The translations under genes and the position numbers were made by a program. A stretch of 64,000 nucleotides of DNA from Glebionis coronaria (taxonomy: Eukaryota; Streptophyta; Magnoliopsida; Asterales; Asteraceae). The stretch covers positions 528,638,618 through 528,702,617 of the forward strand of contig CM046882.1 in the NCBI GenBank assembly GCA_025667525.1, given 5' to 3'. Below the pieces are notes generated by a model that made no database searches, had not been told where the DNA came from, and saw only the letters and a list, made by a program, of their open reading frames with translations. Within the stretch, counting starts at the first letter, position 1; the number at the start of each line of letters is the position of its first letter. This document shows, piece by piece, positions 27,035 through 38,594 of this stretch.

Positions 27035-27534
27035 ATTCCGAATCAAGGACCAGCAAAGCATATATTCCGGATCAAAGATTTGTTCAGAAAGTTCTGAATC
27101 AAGGGAGTTCTGAATCAAGGAAGTTCCGAATCAAGGGAGTTCTGAATCAGCAAAGTTTTGAATCAAAGTTCCGAATCAGCAAAGTTCTGAATCAAAGTTC
27201 CGAATCAGCAAAGTTCCGAATCAAAGTTCCGAATTAGCAAAGTTCCGAATCAAAGTTCCGAATCAAAGTTCCGAATCAGCAAAGTTCCGAATCAAAGTTC
27301 CGAATCAAAGTTCTGAATCAAAGTTCTGAATCAGCAAACATGAATCAAAGTTCCGAATCAGCAAAGTTCCGAATCAAAGTTCCGAATCAGCAAAGTTCCG
27401 AATCAAAGTTCCGAATCAGCAAAGTTCCGAATCAAAGTTCCGAATCAAAGTTCGGAATCAGCAAAGTTCCGAATCAACAAATTTCCGAATCAAAGTTCCG
27501 AACCAAGCAAAAGTTCCGAATCAAAGTTTTGTTC
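27035..27534. repeat. LTR3 minisatellite of TTCYGAATC units
   Basis: Same unit family as LTR1 and LTR2. An 88-codon ORF through it (27340-27606) is a by-product of the repeat. Confidence 0.9.
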
Positions 27535-28137
27535 ATCCGGAATATTCAATATTCCGGATCAAGGGGTATTCAATCAGAATATATTCCGAATCAAGGTTTT
27601 TGGTAAATATTCCGAGTAAAGAAGAACATTCCGAACGAAGGTGACATTCCGGATGAATGTTTATTCCGGATGAATGTTTATTCCGAATGAGGGTATTATT
27701 CCGAATGAGTTGTTTTCTGTTTCTTTTAAGTTTCTATTTTTAATTTTTAATTTTCAATCTTTATTTTTCCCGCCTTTTTTTCTTAGTAGCACTTTAAGAT
27801 TACTTGCCTTAGATTTATTTTATCCTTGCCTTATTTTAAGTTTTAGTTGCGTTTTAAGTTTGCCTTAGATAGTTTTAAGTTTGCGTTATTTACTTTAATT
27901 GCCCATTTACTTTTAGTGCCTTTTAATTTTCGTCACGCTTTTAAATTCTTGTCATTTATTTTAAATTAGAGTTAGATTTAAATTAACGTCATTTTCATTT
28001 ACGTCTTTGCACATTTATTTTAAAAAATCCAAAAATATTCTTTTTCACCAAAAACAATTGAGTCGCATTTTGAACCGGAAATCAATTCGAGAAGATACCG
28101 AGAATCGAACTTTCAAACCTAGCAAAATCAAACATTA

Positions 28138-28481
28138 CACCTTTACATAGGGCTGGACATGCTAAAGACACACAGTGCACGTCTAGTAAAATATAGAATT
28201 TTTTTTTCTTGTAAGCCGTGATAAATCACGCATGGATGTTCAATAAAATGGATATACAATTATCTACATAAAGAATACAAGTTTCAAATAAATACATCGA
28301 AGCGCCGTAAACAATCACGACCATAATAGTTACAATATTAATTGTTGTACAAAATATAATCAAGTGTTTAGGTGTCGTGGACATCCACGGGCGAATATTA
28401 CGAAACATAAGTTATTGTTTGTTACACACAAAGACAATCAATGGGGTAGCATAGAATCCCCAAGTTCCTTCCTATGTTGCG
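28138..28481. other. Interval between array B and the PF04195-type gene
   Basis: Low-complexity AT-rich sequence containing the presumed 3' flank of the minus-strand gene that ends at 28482. I see no ORF, repeat or RNA gene in it. Confidence 0.5.
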
Positions 28482-30817
28482 CTAGTGACTCAGGTATCCT
28501 TCCGGCGTGGCGTAACTCCCTGCTAGTGATGTCGCACCATGCATGGTCAGGGCTGTCACAGGCACTCTATCAGACCGTGGAAGATGGGTGGATCCAGCAG
28601 TAGGGGTGCGGCATGTAGCGCGACACCCTTTCTTTCTCAAGTCCCGATCCACGTTAGCCTTGATGACTTCTTCCAAGCTTCTTTCCCCCTCAAGGGCCCA
28701 TGGGTTCTCCAAAGGAGGATTGTCTGCATATAGGGGCACCATAAGCTGGGAATTGAAGTCCGCCTCTATGCACAATTGCTCAATGACCATGTCAATGGGC
28801 GCGTCCTTCAGTGCCTCAATCTTGTACCGCAATGGGTACTCGACTTCGTCCAAGGTGTCCATGGACGCGTCCATCTTCTTTTCAGCATCGGGCTTGTGAT
28901 AGATGTGGTCCTTGACATCCTTGCCTTGGCTTATCCATTCTGCTCCAGCTAGAAGACCCTCGTGCCTACCATGGTCTATCCCGTTAGAGACCACATCAGC
29001 AAAAGGCTGGGCCAATTCAGGAGAGTCTGCAATCTTCTTCACGGCCAACCTCAGGCCGGATCCTATCAACCATCTACGACCTGCAATGGCTGTGAGTAGG
29101 TGGGGATATAACTCTTCGTCGAAATCTACAGCCATTACGTCCAACCGCATATCCATTCCCCTCAGGCGATCCTACACGACCTTCTCGTGCTCAACTCTGT
29201 AGTCCACAAAGGCTGAGTCTAGCTGTTCCTCACCTTTCACGGCTGCGCACAGGTCGTCACGCTCTTTGGATATGGTCGCCACATCCTTGGTCAGGGATTG
29301 GGGTGGTGGTCTCTACGGCTGTCACCTGTTGATATAATGATTATTGTTATTAAGCAATAGTGGCATATATACATGGACAATATATATATATATATAACTA
29401 AGGTGGTGTAGGGTTGGGCGTTCCTTCTCTCGCAACAATTGGGCTTCAGCCTCTAGCTCAGCTATCCTATCTTCACGAATGGCGGCATGAATCGCCTGCT
29501 CCTTCACGGTTGCCTCATCCACGGTTAAATCTTCTCGCAGGGTGGATATCGTTTGTTCATGATCGTCAACCATTTTTTCCCGGCTAGCAATTTTCCTGTC
29601 AGCACTCCTTATATGACTCAATGCGCTCTCAAAGCGGTGTCGCATGGTTGCGCCCACCGTCATTTGGTGTGCGGTTGCAACGTTGAATTGTTCTAGGAGG
29701 ACGACATGAGTCAGCTCGTTCAAGTCTTGAGCTAGGATGGGCGGAGTCAGGTGATCTATAAACTCCTTGCATTCTTCTTCTGACTCCAACCTCATGAACT
29801 CGGATAAATTCCATTGAGGGGAGAGGCGTAGAGCTATCCCATCTAACTGCGGCTATGTGAAGGATGGAGGAGGGGTCAAAGGAGTAGCTTTCATCACAGG
29901 CGAGGCTTGTTTGCTTGTGCTTTCCTTGTGCGGTACGACCATAGGGTCCGCCTTGTTATTTAATGATTCATAAGTTTCTTCAAGCTTTTAATTGACAATT
30001 AAACAGTGAAAAAGGTGGTTGTATATCACTTACATTAAGGCTATCGTTGGCTCAGTGATGATAGGGTCCACGGTGTTGACGAGGGTAGCTTTCCACACAA
30101 TCTTCTCCGCTTGGCTTCTTATCACGGTAGGGGGAGGTAGTGGGTTGATTTCTGGTGCGGTTGTGCTGCTAACCTCTTGGTATTGATGGTGGTCCTTACG
30201 TAACCTCTCGATAGGCGTATTGGACGCACCCGCTTCTTCCTCTGTTTCTTTCACAACTTTCCTCTTCAGCTTGTGCCTTTTTGTGGCGGGTTTTGGTTGT
30301 GTTGTTGAGTCAGGCTGGTTCACTGCTTCTTCTTCTTCCTTGGATTCAAGCATCCGGTCAATTTCCTCTGACAACTGGTCTTGATTGTCATCTTGGTTCT
30401 CTGGGTGATGAGTCGTGGTGTCTTTTGCCGTGTTCTCACCACCTTCCAGCAAGAGGTTGTCGCCATCTTTGTTGAGGAAGTCTAATGGCGACTTCTCTAT
30501 TCCTTCTTTGCCCATATCAGAGTGGGGCTCTTGCACTTCTTCCAGTGGGATGGTCAAGTTTTGGGTAGCATCAAGTAGTGGTGGCTCATCCTGGCGTAAT
30601 GGTCGAGAGCCTTCGGAGACTTTTTAGGGTCTCCTTGGCGTAGCAAACCGAATAGCCTCATCTCTGTGGATAAATGCATACAAATGTGTTAGTTACGTAC
30701 AAAGCATGTTACAAATGCCATTGGAAAGTAAAGTATACCCACCCTGTCTACGGTCATTCAGGAAGCACGGATATTTGTCCTCCCTACCAAAGTAGTTATG
30801 GCTAATCCTTACCAAGC
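28482..30817 (-). pseudogene. PF04195-type 'putative gypsy type transposon' protein gene, 3' half
   Basis: Read on the minus strand this continues the gene cut at 49088. It starts with CLVRISHNYF-like text (30810 down) and passes a 79-nt intron (30742-30664, AG/GTGGGT...CCACAG/A), then EMRLFGLL and an acidic, charged exon (30557-30030). A second intron starts at 30033 (GTAAGT). A coiled-coil exon follows (SALSHIRSADRKIASREK...ELEAEAQLLREKE, about 29830-29400). A third probable 74-nt intron lies at 29399-29326 (acceptor TATCAACAG). The C-terminal exon contains EELYPHLLTAIAGRRWL, ends SVTAL-like and stops at 28482. In-frame stops (for example near 30625, 29850 and 29165) and shifts show it is dead. 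The family is known from plant transposon-rich genomes; its function is not established. Confidence 0.72.
30664..30742 (-). other. Intron of the PF04195-type gene
   Basis: On the minus strand the donor GTGGGT and the acceptor TTTATCCACAG bracket 79 nt. Removing it joins a DRRQ-like end to EMRLFG, which restores the expected protein order. Confidence 0.6.
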
Positions 30818-30822
30818 ATAGG
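30818..30822. other. Target-site duplication of element D, left copy
   Basis: ATAGG lies immediately before the first LTR and is repeated at 49083-49087 immediately after the second. Confidence 0.85.
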
Positions 30823-31259
30823 TAATAAGTGTGAAAACACTTATCCTTTTACCACTTATTTCTAATAATAACAAGACCAAAACGTGTATTTAACGTCGTA
30901 AAAGGCGGAATTACGCGTGGTTTGTGTTTTTATTGTGTTTTAGGACAAAAATATGAAATAGGAAGAAAACACGGGCTTTCACGGGCTTTTATCAAAGAAA
31001 AAGACAAAAGACGAAGTCAAAAGATCAACAGTGCAAGAAGAACGGAAGTCAAAGACCTATTCTGAAGATTTATCACAGAAAAAGTCAAAAGACGGAATTT
31101 TAACGAAGTCGAAGAACCAAGTCTACTAAAAGAAGAAAATTAGAAGACGAGTTCATTTTATCATTCGACTAATCCCGAGACAAAGTCGAGAAAGACGAGT
31201 TATTTAAAAGACGAGAAGACATGAAGAAAGAGAGAAGCAACAATACCTTCCCCTTCCCC

Positions 31260-31268
31260 TATATATAA
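31260..31268 (+). promoter_or_regulatory. Element D 5' LTR TATA box
   Basis: TATATATAA follows a C/T-rich run (CCTTCCCCTTCCCC), about 438 bp into the LTR. This matches the TATA position of the array B LTRs. Confidence 0.6.
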
Positions 31269-31450
31269 TTTCCTAATATGTCATTAGGAGAGTTAGTTAT
31301 TTTTTTGAGTTTTTAGAGGTAAGTAGGAGTATGTGTTTTACTTTCTCTCTCTAGCTTTTCTTTCAAGTTTATTAATCATTCATCTTAATCTTGTAATTTT
31401 TGATCTTAATCTTCAATTTAATCAAGCTTTTTAGTTAATTCTCATTCTAC

Positions 31451-31455
31451 CTTTC
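31451..31455. other. Target-site duplication of the palindromic insertion
   Basis: CTTTC here and at 32359-32363. The 3' LTR has the empty site TACCTTTCTTAATC at 47661. Confidence 0.8.
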
Positions 31456-32358
31456 TGATGGAGGAGCATAAGAATAAACTTCTTATTTAGTTTTATTTTG
31501 ATATATCTTTTATTTAGTTTTCTTATTTTGTGGTATCTTTTATTTAATGTTTTTATTTTTGTATTTTCTAGAAGAATATTGTTTTCTTTTTATCCAAGTT
31601 TAGTTTTCCTATAAAATTAGGATTTTGGTTATTGTATTTGATAATGAAGTTATGAATAAAAATTACAGACTTTTAGTCTTTTGTTAATCAACTTAAATCC
31701 AGGTTAGGGTTTATTGTTTGATTTCATCCAAATAATCGGGTATTCGTTGAATCAACGAATACCCGATTATTTGGATGAAATCAAACAATAAACCCTAACT
31801 TGTATTTAATTTGATTAACAAAAGACTAAAAGTCTGTAATTTTTATTCATAACTTCATTCCTAATTTTATAGGAAAACTAAACTTGGATAAAAAGAAAAC
31901 AATATTCTTCTAGAAAACACAAAAATAAAAATATTAAATAAAAGATACCACAAAATAAGAAAACTAAATAAAAGATATCACAAAATAAAACTAAATAAGA
32001 AGTTTATTCTTATGCTCCTCCATCATTATACAGATAATCAGGTAAACTCCAACAATCGTTGATTCAACGAATACCCGATTATTTGGATGAAATCAAACAA
32101 TAAACCCTAACCTGGATTTAAGTTGATTAACAAAAGACTAAAAGTCTGTAATTTTTATTCATAACTTCATTATCAAATACAATAACCAAAATCCTAATTT
32201 TATAGGAAAACTAAACTTGGATAAAAAGAAAACAATATTCTTCTAGAAAACACAAAAATAAAAACATTAAATAAAAGATACCACAAAATAAGAAAACTAA
32301 ATAAAAGATATCACAAAATAAAACTAAATAAGAAGTTTATTCTTATGCTCCTCCATCA
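31456..32358. mobile_element. Composite palindromic insertion of three ~300-bp repeats
   Basis: Unit a (31456-31751) begins TGATGGAGGAGC. Unit b (31751-32025) is its reverse complement with a one-base centre and a ~21-bp internal deletion. Unit c (32060-32358) is a second reverse copy separated from b by 34 bp. The outer ends are TGATGGAGG and CCTCCATCA with a 5-bp duplication. There is no ORF. TG...CA ends and 5-bp duplication resemble an LTR or TRIM-like element; the inverted outer units resemble a foldback element. Neither class fits fully. Confidence 0.85.
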
Positions 32359-32699
32359 CTTTCTTAATCATAATCTATTGTTTTGTCTCTTTAATCATGT
32401 AGTTGATTTAATCTTATTGATTGTGTGATTGATTTGCTTATTACATTGTGCTTATTGATTTGGTTTGTTTGATGTTCTAGCTTATTATGCTTTTTGATTA
32501 ATTAGTGTTGGCTTATTTTTAATAATGTTTTTTTTATAGTTTAAATCTTTTAAAAGTTCATTTTTAATATTTAGCTTATTTGGTGTTTTTATAGTTTTAA
32601 AATTGTGGCTTATTTGCTTTTTCTTAAAATTAATTTGATTAAGTTTTTGGTTTATAGCTTATTTTTGGTTTTTTCTTATTTGAATTTTAGATGTTATTC

Positions 32700-33310
32700 G
32701 GCTTTAAAACCCTAATATTCCAAATAGTTTCATTCTCTGTTATCCCGGATTAGCAAGAGTTTCAATATCCCGAATAGTGTAAATTTTGTGATTCTGGGTT
32801 AGCCATAAATTTCATATTGCGGATAAGGTTTATTACACCTTATTCCGGATTGTATACGGGTTACATATTCCGAATAGCAACAAAAGCATGTATTCTGGAT
32901 TGTAGCACTTTGGTAGATTCTGGATTAAACTTGGTGATTCCGGATTGTTCTTATTTCTAATGATTCCGGTAAGGGAAATTTCCGATATTCCGAATTGTTA
33001 TAGGAAGTGGATTCCGGATTATATCCGTAACATGGATTCTGGATTGCTTAAGTGAACAAGATTCCGGATAAGAAAACATATTCCGGACTGTTTATGGAAT
33101 TTGGATTCCGAATTAGCTGCTGATTAGTATTCCGGATTGTTAGTGTTTCTTTTATTCCGGATAACGTGTGATAGACAAATTCCGGATTGTTTCTAATTTT
33201 AACATTCCGGATAGAGTATAGAATTCATCATACCGGATTGTGAGGAAGTTGTGGTTTCCGGATTGTGTAAAGTATACACATTCCGGATTAGGTAAATTTT
33301 TGGTATTCAG
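32700..33310. repeat. Element D 5' LTR: dispersed ATTCCGGAT motif cluster
   Basis: The core ATTCCGGAT or a one-base variant recurs some twenty times at spacings of about 20-40 bp. It sits downstream of the TATA box, in the predicted leader, in the same place as the TTCYGAATC array of the array B LTRs. Confidence 0.85.
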
Positions 33311-33782
33311 ACTTATGTTTGGTTTTGGTTTTCTGTTCTATTTTCAAACCTTTATTTTTCCCGCCAGTTTTTTTTAATTTATTTTCAAAGCGTTTTATCT
33401 TAGTTAATTTCAAATTTAATTTTTAATAAAGTTTTAACTTTCAACATTTACTTTTTATAAAGTTTTAATCTTTCCTCGTTGTTTTAAAAGTCTTAATTTT
33501 TACTTTAATCTTTTCAAGTTTTCAACTTTATTTCTTAAATAGTTAATCACCTTTAGTTTCTTTTACCAAGTTCTACTGTGCAACATTCATTTTGGATAAG
33601 CACTCAAGGTTAGACATCCTTCCTTTATTTTTATGTTTAATAGCTTTAACGTTTATAAACTTAGATAATCAATATCTCCCCCTTTTAGTGACCAAAAACA
33701 AAAATTCCACCTTAAACCGTGATCAATTAAATTAGATACCGAGAACGAACGAGTACACATATGCAAAAACCATCTATTAAAA

Positions 33783-33797
33783 TAGTGCCGCTGCCGG
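33783..33797 (+). other. Element D primer binding site, mutated
   Basis: TAGTGCCGCTGCCGG lies three bases after the LTR. Compared with array B (TGGCGCCGCTGCCGG) it has G-to-A and C-to-T changes in the first five bases, the end that must pair with the tRNA 3' terminus. Confidence 0.75.
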
Positions 33798-33977
33798 CTC
33801 TTTTTGTAAAGATTAACGTTTTTTTTTAAAATGGATTTTGGGATTGTTCTTTTGGGAACGTTATTTTCAAGCATAAAAATTTTACAAAAAAAAGATCCTA
33901 AAAAATATATAATTTTCAAAAATTCAAAAAAATAAAAAAGATAAAAAATTAAAAATATTATATTTCTATTTTAGTGT

Positions 33978-36470
33978 ATGCGTACTCGATCTTCGTCTTA
34001 TCCTGAGCCCGAGACTCGTAGAGACTTAGATATGGCCGGTGTGCATAATAATAACAATCCACCTCACCCAAACATGAATAATAACAACCATGACCCTCAA
34101 GCTGACCTTCGTACAATGGAGGAGCTATGCCAACCAACTATGAATGGACGTGGAGGACCGATTGCGCCGATGCAAATCACGGCTCCCGAATTTTCGTGGA
34201 AGCATCACATGATCCAACAAGTTCAAAATGCTAGTCCATTTCGTTGATTACCGGATGATGATGCCAACAAACACCTCGATAAATTCATAACCGTCACTCA
34301 AAGCATGAAATTACCCGGTGTTTCCATGGATTTTATCCGCCTTCATCTTTTTCCACATACTTTATCCCGCCATCCCAAAAAATGGTTTTATCGTCTTCCT
34401 AAAAACTCAATTCATACATGGGACGAGATGATTCAAAAAAATTTGTTGCGCTACTTTCCACTATCCATGATCACTAGTCTTCGGAATCAAATCAGTGGTT
34501 TCACTCAAGAACCTGATGAGTCTCTTTTCGATGCTTGGGAATGTTATAATGTCTTGATCAATCGTTCTCCCAACCATAATATGCTCCCCGTCACTTTAAT
34601 TGATACTTTCTACAATGGTTTAACTTTTCGTGATCGTGATACGATTAATGCCGCCGTCTGTGGTACGTTTATGAAGAGAAGACCCGAGGAGTGTAGAGAG
34701 CTTATAGAGAACATGACCACTCATCACAAAAATTAGGATTCATCTGCATCTTCAAGAAATAATCCGAGAGTCAATGTTTCTTCTACTTCATCAAACCCCG
34801 AGTTAACCGAACTCACCCGCCAAATAGCCGAGATGAACAAAAATTTCTTAACCATGGCTACGAACCAATTTCAACAAGTTAAAGCTGTAACACCTTCTTC
34901 TGAGACTTGCGGTGGTTCTCATTCATACACCGATTGTCCTTCTACTCATGACAATCCGGAAAACGTGTATGCGGTTAACGGTAATTTTTCCACGGGAGGC
35001 TATCAAGTACGTCCTCAAGGTGACCGCAATTTGCTAAGTTATCGTTCAAACAACTTTCTTTCACCACCCGGTTTTCCTCCTAAAAACCAAAACAACTTCA
35101 CTCACAACAATCAAAACCAACCTCGAGCTCCTAATCACTATCAAACTCAAAGAAATCCATATCCACCTCAAGGAAATAATCATGTTTACCAACAACCCAC
35201 TTATCAACCACCCGCTTACCAAGCTCCTCCTCCCAACCAACCCACGACATTTAATCACGAGGTTGAAACTTACATGAGGACTAATGACGCGCTGGTGAAG
35301 AATCTTTAGAGCCAAATTATTAACTTGAAAGGTGTCATGGCTAAACAAGGGAATGATCTTCGAGCCGAGCTTAGGAATGACATGCGAAACTCTTTAAGCA
35401 GTCAAACCAATGACTTAAGAGATATGATGGCTAGTTTCTTCCCAAGTAATCAACCCTCTGCTTCGGGTTCTCTTCCGAGTAACACCATTGCTAATCCAAG
35501 AGGGGAGATGAAAGCAATCACCACCCGAAGCGGAAAAGGTTATAAGGAACATGAGATTCCTAAACCTACTCCGGTGATTGTGACAAAGGATAACGAGCAA
35601 CCTTTACAAATTCCTCCACCTTCTACTTCCACCCCTCCTCCACCCAAGGATGTGAGTGAGAATTCCATTCCAAAGCCTTCATCTCAACCCGACATACCTT
35701 ACCCTTCAAGGTTAAGGAAAGAGAAGTTGAAGAACAAGGATGATATTCAAATTTCAAACTTTCTTAAAATATTTAAACAATTGAATTTCAACATCTCCTT
35801 TGCCGAGGCTCTCGCTCACATTCCTAAATATGCTAAAATGTTCAAAGATCTTATAAGTGATAAGGAAAAACTCCTTGATATTGCTCAAACCCAACTTAAT
35901 GAGAATTGCTCCGCGGTTGTCTTAAGGAAATTACCAACCAAACTTGGTGATCTGTGTCGCTTTCTCATTCCTTGCAACTTTCCCGGGGTAGAGAATTATA
36001 TGTCCCTAGCCGATCTAGGTGCTAGTGTCAACTTAATGCCATTAAGCGTTTGGAAACAATCATCTCTACCCGAGCTAGTCCTCACACGAATGACATTGGA
36101 GTTAGCTAACCGTACGGTTGCCTATCCGGTGGGGATAGCCAAAGATGTTTTCGTCAGTGTCGACAAATTCACCTTTCTGGCGGATTTTGTTGTCGTTGAC
36201 TACGAGATGGACCCCCGTGTTCCATTAATCATTGGATGTCCATTCTTGAGGACCGGTCGCACTCTTATTGATGTAGCCGCGGGGGAATTAATCATGAGAG
36301 TTGGTGACGACAAAATGGTCTTCAACATGGGTAAACTTTTTAAGAAACCTTATGAACACGAGAGCGTTAATTTCATCGACGTACTTGATGATGCTTGTGA
36401 AGAACATTTCAAAGATGCTTGTAAAAGTGGTTTTTCTTCTCTACCTATTGTTGAGACCGTTGCCTCTATT
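33978..36470 (+). pseudogene. gag-pro: Element D gag-protease, one frame with three stops
   Basis: ATG at 33978 (MRTRSSSYPE) opens a single frame that runs through capsid text typical of Ty3/gypsy Gag (WFYRLP, TWDEM, LRYFP and DESLFDAWE, at 34380-34550). It continues through a degenerate zinc knuckle (SETCGGSHSYTDC, 34899-34937, first Cys replaced by Ser), a Pro/Gln/Asn-rich spacer, and an aspartic protease with active-site DLGAS at 36012-36026 and a GCPFLRT-like block near 36235. Only three codons break it: TGA 34245-34247, TAG 34734-34736 and TAG 35307-35309. Gag would form particles and the protease would process the polyprotein. The frame then runs into the copia insertion. Confidence 0.88.
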
Positions 36471-36484
36471 GCTCCCTCATTTAC

Positions 36485-38594
36485 ACCACCACTTCATCAT
36501 CATTTACACCACCTTCTAGGACTGAATGGGATACGTTGTTTCAACCGTTCTTTGATGAATTCTTTACTCCTCCAAGTATTGTTGCTCCAGAACCTGAGGT
36601 AATAGCTCCGGTAACCGAAGTTGTCGCTCCAGCAACCGAAGCACAATCAGACAGATCTGCACCTACAATTGGTCAAGATATACCATCAACAAGTAATTCA
36701 CAACCAACACCTGTTTCAACTACCCATGTCATGCCTATTGATGATGAAGAGGATGATGATGATCACGATTTGGAATTCGCTCAAATGCGTGAACTTCCAT
36801 TCTTTGGTGTACCTATTCCCGACCCTAATCAAGTCGGGTCGTCCACCTCAGAGGAAGCTCCTTCTTCAGTTTACTCCAATCCACGGATTCGTGAACATGA
36901 CAACAAGTGGACAAAGGATCATCCTATAGATTCTATTATTGGTGACCCTAATCGTCCGGTATCCACACGAAGTCAGTTACAAGAAAGTGCATTGTTTTGT
37001 CACTTTGATGTTTTTCTCACTGAAGTTGAACCTAAGACATGGCAACAAGCTTTTACTCAATCATGTTGGATAGAAGCTATGCAAGAAGAACTTAATGAAT
37101 TTATACTTCTTGAAGTATGGGAACTTGTCCCATGCCCGGATCAATTGCAGTTACTCACTTTGAAATGGGTTTACAAGGTGAAACTCGATGAGTTAGGCGT
37201 AATATTAGAGAACAAAGCTCGTCTAGTAGCTCGTGGATACAAGCAATTATTGGGCATCGACTTTATGGAATCCTTTGCACCTGTTTCCCGTTTGAAAGCT
37301 ATTCGACTATTCCTCGCTTATGCAGCCCATATGAATATGATCGTCTATCAGATGGATGTGAAGACGGCATTTCTTAATGGTGAACTCAAGGAAGAGGTCT
37401 ATGTTCAACAACCAGATGGTTTTGTGAATCCTAATTATCCTAATCATGTGTACAAGCTTAAGAAGGCTCTCTATGGGTTGAAGCAAGCTCCTCGCGCATG
37501 GTACGATCTATTGTCATAATTCTTCATTATGCAAGGCTTCGCTAAAGGCAAGGTGGATCCCACGCTGTTCATTCAGAAACGAGGTAAAGATATGATTATG
37601 GTACAAATATATGTTGATGATATTATATTTGCAGCCTCGACCCAAACCCTTATCGGATGAGTTTGGGACACTCATGTCTTCCAAGTTTAAGATGTCAATG
37701 ATGGGCAAAGTATCATTCTTCTTAGGTCTTCAGATATCTCAAAGTCCCAGAGGCATCTTCATCACTCAATCCAAGTATGCCCTTGAATCACTAAAGAAGT
37801 ATAAGATGGAATCTTGCGACCCCGTGGATACTCCAATGGTGGAACGAACTAAGCTTGATGCAGATCCACATGGAGTTGCCGTTGATCCGACGCTTTATCG
37901 TGGAATGATCGGTACTCATCTGTATATCACAGCTAGTCGACCTGATCTTCAATTTGCTATATGTATGTGTGCTCGGTATAAAACTAGGCCTACTGAGTTA
38001 CACTTAGCTACTGTTAAACGGATCTTTCGATATCTTAAAGGAACCATTAATCGGGGACATTGGTATTCGAAGAACTCTTCTATTGCACTAATGGCATATG
38101 CAGATGCGGATCACGCGGGTTGTCAAGATACAAGGCGTAGCACGAGTGGAACTTTGCAACTTCTAGGAGATCGACTAATCAGTTGGGCATCGAAAAGGTA
38201 GAAAAGCGCTGCAATTTCAAGTACGGAAGCAGAATACATAGCTATGTCCGGTTGCTGTGCTCAAATTCTTTGGATGAGATCGCAATTAACTGACTATGGT
38301 CTAGGTTTCAACAAAATCCCGATGTACTGCGACAACAAGAGTGCAATTGCCTTATGCTGCAACAATGTTCAATTCTCCCGGTCGAAGCATATTGACATTC
38401 GCTACCATTTCATCAAGGAGCAAGTGGAAAATGGAGTAATCGAGCTTTACTTTGTCTGATCTGATTATCAATTGGCGGATATTTTCACGAAGGCATTAGA
38501 TCGCGCTCGAATTGAATTTTTGGCCGACAAGCTAGGAATGAGAATTTTCTCGCCTGAGACTCTTAAGGAATTGGCAGATGAAGAGAAAGAATAG
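36485..38594 (+). pseudogene. pol: Copia reverse transcriptase and RNase H
   Basis: The frame begins in the variable linker after integrase (acidic, Pro/Thr/Ser-rich, about 36500-36960). It enters RT at about 37030 ([53 protein letters not shown]). A TAA at 37517-37519 interrupts it; the catalytic IYVDD is at about 37604-37620, and a frameshift follows near 37640. RNase H then runs from about 38090 ([33 protein letters not shown]) with further stops at 38199-38201 (TAG) and 38457-38459 (TGA). The natural stop is TAG 38592-38594. The Ty1/copia order RT-RNase H after integrase is clear. The lineage looks SIRE-like to me but is not proven. Confidence 0.88.

Larger units (their letters stand above)
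12274..28137 (+). mobile_element. Array B: tandem concatemer of a non-autonomous Athila-like LTR element
   Basis: Three head-to-tail units with a period of about 5.69-5.73 kb (landmark CTACTGGACAGG at 12274, 17966 and 23691) form the order partial internal 1 - LTR1 - internal 2 - LTR2 - internal 3 - LTR3. Each LTR is followed by a tRNA-Asp-type primer site and preceded by the tract AAGTGTAGGGGATT. Internal regions are about 3.73 kb and hold one short ORF and about 2 kb of 3' untranslated sequence; there is no protease, RT or integrase. The arrangement of single LTRs alternating with interiors is that expected from unequal recombination between LTRs of neighbouring or sister copies. Confidence 0.9.
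26136..28137 (+). repeat. Array B LTR3, with a divergent right end
   Basis: It starts TGATAGGTGTG and follows LTR1 and LTR2 closely to about 28110 (GATACCGAGAA). The last ~25 bp then differ: TTTCAAACCTAGC...AACATTA instead of TTTTTAACTGAG...CAGTTATA. No primer site follows, so this is the terminal LTR of the array and the right border of the insertion. The exact end is uncertain by a few bases because no left target duplication is available. Confidence 0.78.
30823..33779 (+). repeat. Element D 5' LTR (contains a 903-bp insertion)
   Basis: It starts TAATAAGTGTG and ends CATCTATTA, so the termini are TAATA...TATTA rather than TG...CA. Without the insertion at 31456-32358 its length is 2054 bp, against 2049 bp for the 3' copy. 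It differs from that copy by roughly 5% by eye. Confidence 0.9.

Noticed and set aside
28539..29202. Plus-strand ORFs of 64-118 codons at 28539-29202
   Set aside because: They are antisense to the coding exon of the PF04195-type gene, whose minus-strand text has recognisable blocks and a coiled coil.
31456..32358. Interpretation of the palindromic insertion as a standard TRIM or LTR element
   Set aside because: The outer units are inverted rather than direct, and the 34-bp spacer has no primer site or purine tract. It is kept as an unclassified element.
35061..35348. Minus-strand 95-codon ORF in element D
   Set aside because: It is a shadow of the Pro/Gln/Asn-rich Gag spacer read on the opposite strand.
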